Shown here: positions 1-12,400 of the stretch, piece by piece
How positions within the stretch are numbered: the first letter of the stretch is position 1
Layout of the letters: every line of letters begins with the position of its first letter
Assembly (NCBI RefSeq): GCF_900496995.4
Contig: NC_044029.1
Location: 15,066,001-15,130,000 of the forward strand
Source of the DNA: Aquila chrysaetos chrysaetos
Lineage: Eukaryota > Chordata > Aves > Accipitriformes > Accipitridae
Length of the DNA stretch: 64,000 bases
Reading direction: 5' to 3'
Position numbers and translations under genes: made by a program
Notes under the pieces: generated by a model
Seen by the model: the letters and a program-made list of their open reading frames with translations, nothing else
What the model was told of the DNA's origin: nothing
The model's database searches: none

Positions 1-3000
1 GCGCTTTACAAGCTCCGCCATACAGGCTCAGTGGAAAGTCCCGCTGAACTTCATCGACTCACGCTAAGATAAGTATTGCTTATGTGGCTTATAGAGTTCC
101 TTAACTTCTTTCATGCTAAAGGACTCCAAGTACAGGTCACTATTCAAAGTGTTCAAGACAGCCCAGTTCAGTTTGACTGGAACAGACCTGGAGTCGTTGA
201 TAAAAGCTGCCGGGCTGGCAGAGCTACGGCCACGGACCTCGGGCACAGGGCAGCGAGAAACAGGAACGGGTTAAGGACAAACCAGCTGTGGCTGGCAGAA
301 CTGCGCCCAGCCAGGACACATCACAGTCTAAGTTATTCAACGTCAGGGAGACCCGTAACTCCAAGCGGTAAGGGGTGAGCTTGTGTCAAGATAGATGGTT
401 TTTCCCCAAAGTAACTTTTGCCAGAGAAACTTGCTATTAATATTTTGAATTTCCCATTTCATCTTTTATTCCTGTTTCAATCTCTCATCCTTAAAATGGT
501 ATGAGACAGCTTTGGGTTTTAAGCGTTTTGCGTTTAATGGCATGTTTGTTCTGTGGCTTAATTTATTTAGCAAGAGCTCTAAACTATACCCCGTGTTATC
601 CATGCAGGAGCATGACCATACAGAGAGGTGGTGATTCTGCTTCTTTAGATCACAGAGAGCACTGAGACCAAACACACACATTTCAGACACCTGAGTGTAC
701 CTTCCAACAACAACAAGAAAAATGACAGGACTCAGTTTAACGTTGTAACTAGGTTGGCCTTCATTCAAGTTTCTCAACCCACTGATAACGTCAGCAAGAA
801 TAGACTGCTCTGCTACACACGGACATCAGGAGCTCTGACCTTCCCTTGACAAATAGGACATTTCTGATCCTAAAATACAAATCTTTTAATTAAAAATACT
901 AATTTCAACAGAAATCATAGAAAAAAACTTGCATCAGAGATGAAATCTCTAGAGTGGGAGTGAAATGAGACAGAAAAAAAGACAAGAACTTCCCAGAATG
1001 GCCACAACACAAGAATAAAGCCATTTACTTGAATGAGAAAAAGCCAAGGTCAAATCCCAGTCAGAGTCATATCTAATCTAAGAGGTCTATTAACTATTGA
1101 AAGGAGCGATCAGCAGGAAAACAAACATTATCTCATTTTCCTTGAAAAAACCCTCCTTTTTCAGACTGTGCCCTCTCAATATTGCAAATGTGAGTTTATC
1201 TCACTAATGAGCGTCAAAACAAATCTGCACTGTAAGGAACTAAAGCAATGTGGAAAATGAGATCCTTTTTGCTCATGAATTTCAAATAATCTTACAAAAC
1301 AGATCTACAAATGTGCTCAGCTGCCAGCTGATGCATTTGGAAACCAAAACTGAACCACCGAGGAAGCGGAGAGACTTTCTCAGTGGCTCCAGTTGATACT
1401 GCAGGACTCAGCTTTTTTTGTAGCCTTGAAAGACAATGTTCTAACGCTGCTATGACTAATCTCAGAGGCCACCAAGTTAGCACCAGCAGTTTATTGCTCT
1501 TGCCTCACGAGGTGGCATTATAAAGCCAACCCCCAAGCCGCAGCGCTAAGCTGGAGAGAGACCATCCGTTAAAGCTGGCCTTACATTCAGTGAAGTTAAC
1601 CCCAGCTTGAAAAGAGTGCAAACCCTGCCTTTAAATCACTTTTTCAGGTTTACCTACAGTTTAACAGCAAGAGGAGCCTAGCTACTGCATGCTGAGTCAA
1701 ATAATGATTAGCTCTTGTTCAGCGTCCAGATAATGACATTCAGCCATCTCACAGCACCCCCGCACGCTGCACGGCGTTCGCAGACCTTTGTCGTATTCAG
1801 GCACTGCGCAGCAGAACCACACGACGTTACCGAAGGGACGTAACCTCCCAAGATGATTCATTTGTCCTGCAATTAAATGGAATCGACAGGGCTTCTCCCC
1901 CTCACGCTGGCCCAGACAGATGTTCTGCCAAACTACCTTCTAAAAAGAGTTAAATTAATAATTCTAGAACTACAATTACTAATTCTAGCTAAAGAGCTCA
2001 TACAGGTAAAATCTCCAAGATACCTTCTACCATCAAAGTATCATTGTCACAAAAGCCAACAGAACCTAACCCATGCCCCCTAGGAAAGTCCCGTTTTCCA
2101 AGTCAGTTCCTAAAAAAATTTCTGATTGTGAGATTTTATTATATAATTCATCTCCAACACGATTTGGAGTATTTAACACCTATGCAATGCAGTACTTGAA
2201 CAAATAGCTTGATAAAAACAAACATGTTGCTGAAAGCAAAGCCAAGAAAGTTAGCTTTTGATCCCCATGACTTAAAGTGAACTTAAGAAACATGGTATGA
2301 ATTTCCTAACATCTATAAACAACACATTTGCTGGCTAGCAGCCCTAGATTGTTGTTCACTGATTTAAATGTCTTTGCTTAAATACATTTTCTTGATCGAT
2401 GCTGGAGATTCTTTAATTTCCTAGCTTGAAATTAAAAGTTGGGAGTTGCCACCTCTCACCAAGGTCAACAGGAAAAAAAAAAAAAAAAAAAAATCAATCA
2501 CTTTAGCACAATGGAAATTAAATGCAGGGAAACAAAAGTTGTCCACATTATCCAAAACAGAAAAGGTAGTTTTCCAAGTTACCTTGAGATCAGTATCACG
2601 TGAATACCTGCACAGGTGATGGAAGGAAAACAAATACAGAGGGAGAAGCTTGGAATAGAAAGGTTAATATATTAAAAAAAAAAAAAAAGTCAAGTGTAAA
2701 CTGGAGGAAGGGAAAAAAAAGACTTAGAAAAAATAAAAAAGCTACATAAGCCTTTGAACAGCCATTTTGAATCATGTTATGACAAGGCCTGAGAAATGCA
2801 GTTTTATCATGCAATCTATTTAAGAAAGTAAGTTGTGTGGTAAGAGAAAGGCAGGAGACTAAAGGGACCTGCTTGAATATAAAATGTCTTTGGGAAAAAG
2901 GCAGGACAGATCCCAGCCAAAAATCACAAAAATCCGAGTTTAACTCCTCAGAAGGAGCCCGAGGATGCTGCCACAATTACCATTTTCCCAATTATAATCA

Positions 3001-3410
3001 GGCCGTTTCAGAATGGCATCAGTGGAAAGCAAACCCTCTTTAACCTGACATGGTAGAGCAGAGCAGGGAGGGAGCTCTCTAACCTCGTGAAAATCGCCAA
3101 GATTTCAGAAGCGATCGATTGCAAGGAGACCTCAGCCACTTCCCGTTTTTTCTTCCCGGGAATTACCGCGGCGGTACTGCAGGCTCTGCTGGGTCCACCC
3201 TCCCTTCGGTCTGCCGGCCGAAGCAGAAGGAAAAAGGCACTGCAGCACATCTGTACCATCTATGGCCTTACGCCATAGATTTGTGTAAATAGAGCTTTGG
3301 GTTTCAGGGCTCTTTTTCTTCCTCCTTTCTTCAATTAACCCCAAACAATGACTGTATTTTTTGCTGCCACCAAAAATCGCCGAGACCCTCTCTTACAACT
3401 AGACTCTTAC
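1..3410 (-). other. MYRFL: MYRFL intron 1 (partial), no exon recognised
   Basis: No reading frame here resembles the second exon of MYRF-family genes on the minus strand, so I treat the stretch as intron. It holds A runs at 2473-2493 and 2674-2688. The first 400 bases are richer in G+C, with short weak frames on both strands. The minus frame at 64-246 has no recognisable domain, and the stretch may be an old repeat. Confidence 0.5.
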
Positions 3411-3456
3411 CTTCGAAGAACTGCTGCAGGGCCTCATTTTCTCCCACCACATCCAT
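3411..3456 (-). CDS. MYRFL: MYRFL first coding exon (partial gene)
   Basis: The 46 coding bases read MDVVGENEALQQFFE plus the first base of a Gly codon, then a good donor (GTAAGAG, 3404-3410). This matches the conserved N-terminus of the myelin regulatory factor family: MYRF begins MEVV-ETEALQRFFEG and, as I recall, breaks at the same point. MYRFL is a paralogue of MYRF, an ER-membrane-tethered factor with an Ndt80-like DNA-binding domain and a self-cleaving chaperone domain. None of those domains lies in the window. The start at 3456 is chosen because family members begin at this Met. An in-frame ATG 60 bases upstream (3516) would add 20 residues with no family support. The gene lies just downstream of RAB3IP on the same strand, as in human. 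The next exon must be beyond base 1, since I found no continuation in 1-3410. Confidence 0.8.
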
Positions 3457-6412
3457 GGAAAGCCAGAAGTGTTTTGCTTTCTTACTGCTTGAAGAGTACC
3501 ACTGAGAAAAATGCACGCTCTCTCTTCCAGAGGATTATGAGCGTGCCGAGGAACACACCGTGCTTTTGTCCGAGGTTTCAGTGACTTTGTCCCAGCTGAT
3601 TTCTTTCCTCCATAACTAGAGCCAGGGCTATACTTAAACTCTGCTACACACAAAGGAGAATCTGACAAGGCTTTTGAGGCAAGATGAAGGTGATGTGCAT
3701 TCTTCTGTTCAGTACGTCTAATGTTCTTGTTTTAAGGACCTTTGGTCCCAGTACTAACCATAATTACACATGCGCAAAAAATGCAGCAATAAAAATTACT
3801 TATCTTGCCTCTGTACTTTCAGACAGGTGATGTAATTAATACTACTGATGAAAGCAATAGTAATCAAAAATGCAAGAGCAAAGCCATCACCAGTCTCACC
3901 ATAAACAATTGAGCGTCAGACTATCCAACTGCTCTAAAAAAAACTGTATCTCACAGCAATTTGATTATAGGGAAGCAGAACTTCCACATTATTATTAACA
4001 AAACTAAATGACAGATTAACCTGTTTGTCTAAGGTAACACTGAAAAACATACGGGAAAGCTGAACATTGAAGAAAGGTCTTTTAAGGCCAGCAACAAACC
4101 CTATTTCACTTTCTTTAATTTGATCTTTGTACAACGAAAATTGCCCCTGTTCTGTCACCCCTCAGCAAACAGGAAAAAAATATTCAGATGTTTTGAGCAG
4201 GCATCTGTCAGAGGCATCTGGTTATGAACAAAAGCCTCAATGAAGTCAAGAAGTCTGGAATAAGGCCATTTTCTGAAGTAGTTATATTCACCAGACAAGT
4301 AACTGTTGTGCAATTTTTACAAGCCCCAGGCACTCACAGTGACACAGGTTTCTCATGATAGGCAGCTTATATTAAAAATATAGAAAAGAATTTCAGGGAA
4401 GGGACTTGAAGAGAGAAGCAAGCCCATCAGTACTTACAAGATGTTGATGTAATCGAGCCAAACAGTCATTACCACCGAGATACACTGGGTACATCGTTGT
4501 AGTCCCTAGTACAAGAAAATCACCTCAGCATAATAAACTTTAGATACCATTTATGTCTTGACACTATCATGTATACAAAGGACCCTTCTCTCTGCTTGAA
4601 TGAGCAACACTTGTAAAGGATTATTAAGTCAGAATAGCAGCAGCTACCAGCTATCATTTACCTACTGTTAGCTAATCCTGGAAACAGTTTGATCTCATTA
4701 TGTAAACTAAGGATTAACAATCACTTAGGAAGCATTTATGAGCCTAACATAAAACATCACACCAACAAATACAGTTTGTTTTCTAAGAGTGAATAAAGCC
4801 AGACCTCCTTAGCATTATTGAAAGAACAAACAACACTTTCAACAATTTAAGGTAGAATTCTTCCAGGTTTCTACAACAGGAAGTAGTGATTGATAAAAAT
4901 ATTTCATCAGTACTGAAATAGCCCAGGCTGGACATACTTCATTACTAGTAAAATATTCAGGTTTAATTGTTTGTTTTAATCTTAACATTGAAATGCCCGG
5001 TCAAAGCCAACATTTGCTAAGTGTTTTCAGGCACATACATGCAAGGAACGCAAGTATGGTATGAAATTTCACTGCTCATTCTATTTACTTTTGTAAAAAC
5101 AGAGAACACTCCAGTAAGACAGTGACAAATAGTGTTGGGTTTGTTCGGCATCAAACAAAAGACGTCTGTATCCACGGAGATGCTTCTTGTTAAAGAACCA
5201 ACTATATAAACTTGCCTTTACTTCTGTTTGTCAGTTTACCTGCCAATGTTTTAATCTTACCTGTAACTAATAAACAGCTGTTGTGATCAAGACCTAGTGT
5301 TTTTCCAAAAGGGCTTTTATATACCAAGTCTAGTACACCCACAACTATGTTCCTTGTAACCTAATCAACTGTCTGCTTTCAGATTAGACTAGTCCCAGGG
5401 AGAAAGGACCACCTGAAGTGCCAAAGTAGCAGTTCAACAGAAAAAGCATCTTCCTTAAGAAACCATGATCCTTTTTTTGGTTCTCTTTGTAGCAAATAGT
5501 GTGTGTGAAGAAACTGGTAACATTATATGGAAATTATCATCAGCATGTTAAAGCAACCACATAATGGATATTTTCAAGATTCAAGGACAGCTGTGGGGAA
5601 ATTGATGTATAAGACACTGGAAACTGGAAATCCCAAAAGAGCAGGAAGAAAAAAAAAAAAAATCATTTAAAGGAATGAAAAAATTCTCATGAAAGAAAAT
5701 TAGAGAGGAAGAGAAAGTTTTTAGCAGTCAGATAGGGGTCAGGACAGATTTCTAACCAAAGAGTGACCAAGGTAATTTTATTGTTCCTTGATGTCTGAAA
5801 AGCACCCTACTTTAGAGGGAAAATACCCAGATTTATTATGCTGTTGACTCTTCACTATATATGTTTCTCTTCTTACATTATTTTAAAAATGAAGAATATA
5901 GAAAAGCAGCACTTCAAAGAATTGCAAGTTCTCCTAGTTGTCTGTTAACTGTATTGGCATACATGCATAGAGATACATACAAGTATCTAAACACTACAAT
6001 GAAGAAAATGTTGGGCATTTATTCCCTCTTCATAAAATCATCTGGTTTACGCTTTGGCATGACCTATCAGTGAGGTTCACATTATTCTGCATCACAAAGA
6101 ACAGAAGACAGACACTGCTTCAGACTAACACTTTAATCAGAAGTTTTGTTTTTAAATGTAAATTACAATCACTAATACACCTGCAAGTGCTTACCACATT
6201 TGTACAACTAAGTATTATATGTACGCATATACAGCATAGGTCAGTGTAAAACAATCACAGTACTTCTTAGTGCAATCTGCAAAAGGAGAAAGATCTTGGA
6301 CCCACTTTGTGGAAATAAATATCAAGTGACCAAAAAAAAAAAAAAAAAAAGATTCAGCCATTTTAGTTATGTATATTCAATGAAGTTCATGCATGCGCAA
6401 GAGTAAAAAGAT
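3457..6412 (-). other. RAB3IP 3' UTR / MYRFL upstream region
   Basis: This stretch lies between the RAB3IP stop codon and the MYRFL start codon, which are tandem on the minus strand. It should contain the RAB3IP 3' UTR and poly(A) site, then the MYRFL promoter and 5' UTR. Minus-strand AATAAA hexamers are at 6018-6023, 5832-5837 and 5777-5782, and an ATTAAA is at 6132-6137. The sequence alone does not say which is used. A runs lie at 5649-5662 and 6332-6350. There is no CpG island, so MYRFL probably has a tissue-restricted, CpG-poor promoter (inference). No further gene seen. Confidence 0.5.
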
Positions 6413-6495
6413 TTAGAGCTCTTCCTTGTAATAGCCAAGTTTTGCTAGTGACATCTCTCTTCTCAGCTGCATAACTTCCCAGAACATCTGATCCA
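6413..6495 (-). CDS. RAB3IP: RAB3IP last coding exon with stop, residues 435-461
   Basis: It encodes [27 protein letters not shown] and TAA (6413-6415). This matches the human C-terminus, with K to R and F to Y changes. The acceptor is CTCTTTTAG. The 3' UTR follows at lower coordinates. Confidence 0.95.
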
Positions 6496-9400
6496 CTAAA
6501 AGAGACAGAAATATCATTAAACATACTGAATTCATATTTTATTTCAACTGATGTATACAGGCTGCTTCACTGTACATCAGTTTAGGGGAACATCTAGTAA
6601 AACCAGAATTAACATGTGAGGGCTATTTGTGCTGGTTTGTGACAAAATTTGTTAAAGTATTTAGATTAAAAATTCTAAATGATGGTCCTCTAAGAAATTC
6701 CCCAAATTTTAATGATTTCTTTTTAAACTGGGGAACAAAAATGCATCCCTACTTCTCGTCAGTTTCAATTAATTGCAGTTTCTCATTTTAACTGACCTGC
6801 CCCTTGACTCATTTTCTGCAAAATTAAAGAACTACAAAAAGAAAAAAAGCAGAACTTGTTGGATATGAATTGTTTCATCACAGACTCTGTAATTTTGTTA
6901 TAATTTTTCCATTTGTAATCTTTCCTCCCCCCTCTTTTTTCTACCAGTAATCTGCCAGCAACAATAAATTGGGGAGGAAGAAGACCTTTTTTTTTAATTT
7001 CATCTGTATTTTGCTAAACTTGATGAGCCTAGGGCATACCTTAAGCTTCTAGATGCCACAGCAATATAAATCAAAATTATTGAGTATATAATTATTCAAG
7101 ACAAAAATAGTTTCCATGTAGTCAATATCATGACGTAGAATGACTATAAAGATTATTAACCTGAGGAACAAGTACAAGGTCTTCCCTATCATATTTCAAA
7201 AAAACACTTTTGCAAAAGTGACCTCTCTCTCAAAAATTAGATGGTGCATGAGTAGAAATGCATGCAACGCATTATGCAGACAATTATCATGAGTGCCTAC
7301 ATTCTTGTAAAGGTATTGTTGAAATATTTATATAAAGTTACAAATGCAAATTCTATGTTTTTAATGGTAAAGATGACAATTGAGCTGGAACACCAAACTC
7401 CAGTTTTTTCACAACTTCTTGTGAAGAATGAACAATTCTAATAATGCTGAAAATATTTCATTATTTGATGGAAAAAATATTTACTTAATTTCTTCATCTC
7501 AGTAGCAAAGTAAACAATTTTTAGTTGAAACTATATAGGTCCTTTTGGTCAAAGTAAAAGCCTTTTAACTATAAACCAAATTAAAACTTAAATAACACAT
7601 TTTCAAGATCTTCTGCAATGCTAGTAAATGAGTAAAGTGACCAACACCTCAAGGTTTTAGTAAGCATAATTTAATATACAAAATAGTGAATTTCAAGTGA
7701 ATTCCATGAAAATAATTCCCTTTGACAAGGAAAGTTAACAGCATTATTTTTTGTAAGGAACAGTCTCTCTATCACCTCAGGATTACTTCAGGTTAGAAAT
7801 GGAAACAAAAGATTTGAGTGTAGCTAAAATACTGAGCTCTTGAAATAAGGAAACATCAGAAGAGATAACTATAGGTGAGGTAGATCAAAGTGGGGTTAAT
7901 TCTAGCCAAATTCTGGGTGAAGCAAATCCCCACAGAATTGAAGACTGGAAGAATGAAAAGCACAGACATCCACAACCATTACAATGCTGTTTTACTCTAC
8001 TTGCAAAAATACAACTGAATTAAAAAAAAAATTTACAAGTGAAAGCAATTTTTTTAATTAACTATTGACACAGGGCTAGTGACACTTTTTCCTACTATCT
8101 GTGCTTAGCAAATCCAGAAGCCTAAGTGATACAGTCTGTTTCAAAAAAAAAAAAAAAAAAAACACAAAACCTTGGACTGAAGGCTGTTGGGCAATATTCT
8201 TTGACCTGGACAGGAAATACAATTAAACCAATTGTATACAGTTTAAACACAATCAAATCATCATAATTTTCTTTTGTAGTGATAAACAGGTAAAATAGTC
8301 CTGCACATGAAGACCAATAACTAAAACTCCAACATGCAATCTATTTTTAAATACCACAATTAAGTAACTAGGTGTACAGCGTGTAAATTTTCATAACTAT
8401 CTTCTTTTATATGGACATATTGAAACTGAATAGCACAGTTAAGCGAACTTCCAAATTACTGTGCAGACAGAGTTTAAATGGTCAGTTGTTGGATATGCTG
8501 ACAGGAACAAAGTGACCAGGTAACAATGATGGGGAAAAAAAAAAACCCCACAGCCTGAAGCAATGGTAGTAAAAAAAAAAAAAAAAAAAATTTTCCCTTT
8601 TGGGGTGGCAGGTAATCAAGCCTTACATTTATAACTAGAGCCCTAATCGAGAGTCTTTGCCATTCCACAGCAACGACCCAGACCTCATGTCTCAGTTGCA
8701 CTCAGATGAATGACTACAGTGTGCTTTCATGTTTATTTTTTACAATTTAACCCCAAATACTGTCATCCTTGCCATTTCTCCCTGCAAGACAGTCTGACGA
8801 GAACAGCTGTCTGAATTCTCAATGTGAAGACACACCAAAACATCAAGTGAAAGAAGAAAAAACGGTGCAGATCAAACCAAACTGAAGTTTTTTTGGTCTA
8901 AAATATCTCCCTATTCCGTGAGAGAGACTTGATTTTTTTGAATACTGTGTGGCAAAACTGTGACTAAGGCCTCTCATTACAGAGTTTTATCATAACATTT
9001 CTTATTCAATAACGTAAATGTCTAAAAATCACTGCTTTTTAATTTGTTAAAAAAAATAATTTTATTGGAGGGTGGGATATCACCAAATTCTCGTAATTAC
9101 AACAATGACTACCAATAGATAGCCTTTCTGTAATGTCACATCACTGCTACTGTGCACAGATAGCACATTTTAGGTACATGCACTAAGTAAATTTCTATTT
9201 ATATATGCCAAATACAATTCCCTACTCACCATCTTGCTGCTTCAACAGTCCTTGCTGGATGTATCGAATATATGTAAAGAAGTTACACACAGAAGTGATC
9301 TGAACCCATATAAAAATAATGGTGGTTAGTATCATTTTGTATAATGGTACGGAAAAAACAACTGAATAACTACTACTCAAAATAAAAGCACAGTAAATCT

Positions 9401-12400
9401 ACTTACCCTGTAACGACAGAAAGGAGAAATGTAGTAATAGCTGCTTGAATCTCCTAATTTGATTCTATGCTTGCATGACTTACTTTGTCCACTGAGAGCA
9501 CATTTCCTACAAAATAGAAAGTTTGCATGATTTAATGAACAAATCTGACATTAACATCTAAACACCTGCATGTGTTTAAGGTGTTAATGTAATTGCTTCA
9601 TATTGGCACAGATACCCAAGTCTCTGCCTTCATTTCACAAGTTGCAATTATTACATTATGTTGTCAATTATTTTAGTTCCACAAGGACTAATTCTGTTTC
9701 AATACTGGTGCATCGTGATGCATTTCTGATTTTTAAAACTTTCTTCAGCTCTGGTTGTGTACTTCCATATTCACTAATTCAAGTTGGCTTGACAACTCTG
9801 GAACAGTGGGATTTCTTTAACTCTTCACATGTGAAATAAACATTGCTTAAATTATCAGTTGATGCCAACATTTAAACAGATTTTTTAAAAATTCTGCTTG
9901 ATGTTGCATTTTATCATAAAAAAGTATCAGCCCTACAGAATAGCAGTCAATTCTCTGAAGCCCCTCACAGATGCGTTCTAAGACCAGCTTTGCATTTATG
10001 CCCAATATATTCAGAGTATAAAATAATTTGGGACAAAGGAAAAGAGGCTGCTTGGCAATACTTTCCATTACTACTACAAAAAGCAATGGTAAAATAATCA
10101 AATTTGCTTATTCTGGAGTATTGCAAGTAAGTTGTATTCAAGACCAAGGAAAGGTCAGTAGTCACCATGAATTCTTCCCAAAAAACAATTCAGGAAAAGG
10201 CAAAGAATTTTCAAAATTTCCTCCAACATTCTTTAGTAGAAGGTGGTTTGAATCTCTTGAAGAAACTGCTATTAATACAATCATAATAAATGTAAATAAA
10301 ACGGGAATTTGATTTACTTGGAATTTCTATATTGCAGCATCTCAGATGAACTGGGTTGTCATGGCATCCATGGTTTCACTGATTTTAAAAGCTGCTGGCT
10401 CTTCTCCCTTCCATTTCTACCTCATGAAATTAGGGAGTGTAAGAACAAGCAGCCTTTCAAAAGTGAAACAAAAATTACTAAGCTTCTGTGGTTCTAAACA
10501 GTGGCTCAAAGGCCCTTTTAAATAGCCTGCAGCTGGTCCACAGAACCATGTTAAGACAGGACAAAATGGAAGAGTGTATATGATTTTCCATAGCAGTTTA
10601 TGAGGACTGACAGCAGTCCATTGATCCAAGAAATCCTACAGTAGCTGAAGTAAGCTGATTGCAATTTAGTCAAGCTTTTGTGAGAAGACAGACAGACTTT
10701 CAATGCTAGGAAAATAAAGCCCTTTTTTTCCTTCTGGCTATAGAATTACCTTCTATATGTTATATTCCATCACACCAGGTTAAATGCTGGCATGACAGTT
10801 ACTACTAATGACTCAGTTCTGCGCTGTACGGCACACATGCAGCTTAGCGCTTTGTTCCCCATGGGGACAATTATTTGAATCCTGTGGGGAAACCCAGCTG
10901 TCTTTCGTTAAGGCAGCGCTTACTACACACCATCACAGGCACCATTCAATAACTTCTGTATATCAAGAACCTTTCTTCACTGTTGTCACAGCTCTCAGCC
11001 CTCCGCTCCTTCTTTTGCTGTTGGGCTACTACCCACTATTTGATGCATCTGTTCCCCCACCCCCCAGGCAACTGTACAATACAATAATTTCTTTAAAAAC
11101 ATTAGTCTAGTTTTTTGTTATTATTTATTTACAGTTTGTCTATATTACACTACCTATATAAGAACATGGTTTCAATAAAAATAGTGCTTTACACCACATA
11201 AAAATAAAAAATGTGAAACTGCTATTCTGATTCAGTGAAAACTGGAACACCTGTTTCCCTTTCAGTGCCAGTAATCATATAAAAGACAAAGCACATTTGC
11301 TGCCAAATTACACTTAAATACTGCATATTCCTTACCTATTACTTATCTACAAGCAGTACCACAAAAGTTTTTGTTGCTACCTGACAGCAGGAAAAGGGAG
11401 AAAGGAGTACACCTGGCTTTTTGATACACCTAAAGTACTAAATTACAATTTGTGCATTGTCATCTCAAAACGTTAATCTATACCTAGCCAACTATTTAAG
11501 GATTACATGAGTTCTAATTAAAAATTTATCTTACACTGGAGAAAATAGGTTAAAAATCTCATTAAACTTCTGAATGATGCAATTGAGTCTCCTGTTTTTG
11601 AGTAAATATTTCATCATGTCAAGACATAGGGAAGTAGCTTGAACCACAATGATTTTAAACTAATTTGCCAATCGCTCTTTAATGACGTGTATTGTCATAG
11701 CTTCTGGCTGCCCAGATTCTCTACTGCCCTCATGGAAGGCAGCTCACAATGGTGTATCTTGGACTTGAAATCACCACCCCTTGAGTAGCTCCATTATTGG
11801 TGGTGGGTCCTTCTGATGAGGGACTGTTACAGCTCAAAGAGCGTGCTTTCTAGTGACGGGAGTAAGCTGAAGAATACATGAATGCCTGAATTTTGTAGGC
11901 TAGAAAGGATCAAAGACTAAGTCATAAACCACAATTTTCATTTTATACAGCTTCTTTAAAGAGAAAAAAAAAACTTTAAAATACGTTAAACCTATTATCT
12001 CTTCTACTCAAAAACAGAGGAAAAACAAGAACTAAAAAACAATAGCAATGAGAAAGAAAAAAAAAATCCCAAGGGCCAGACGAAAGCATTTTGATGCAAA
12101 TTTTCCATCAGAAAATTGAGCTCTGTCAAAACAAATATTACAGGGAGAATCATCAACTTGTCCGAAAGATCTCAAGCAGAAAAGGCAAGGCTTTCTCAAG
12201 ACTTGGAAGGCTCCAGATTAACACTGACCTTCTTTGCTTAACCCTGACATACACTAAAGCACACTACAAATCTCTTCCTTCTCCTTCACATCCATCAAAG
12301 CCCCAGTGCCTCAGGCAAGCCCCTCCCTGTCATCCAAGCACACTTCCTGCTTTAGGTTCAAACTCACCTTCATTCCCGCTTCATTTCATTCCTCCTGCTC

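Noticed and set aside
64-246. Minus-strand frame considered as MYRFL exon 2
   Set aside because: No resemblance to the MYRF-family second exon (no DTS-LEE-type acidic block) and no convincing acceptor; possibly repeat sequence.
3008-3278. Opposed open frames near 3.0-3.3 kb
   Set aside because: Short frames on both strands with no recognisable domain and no consistent splice context.
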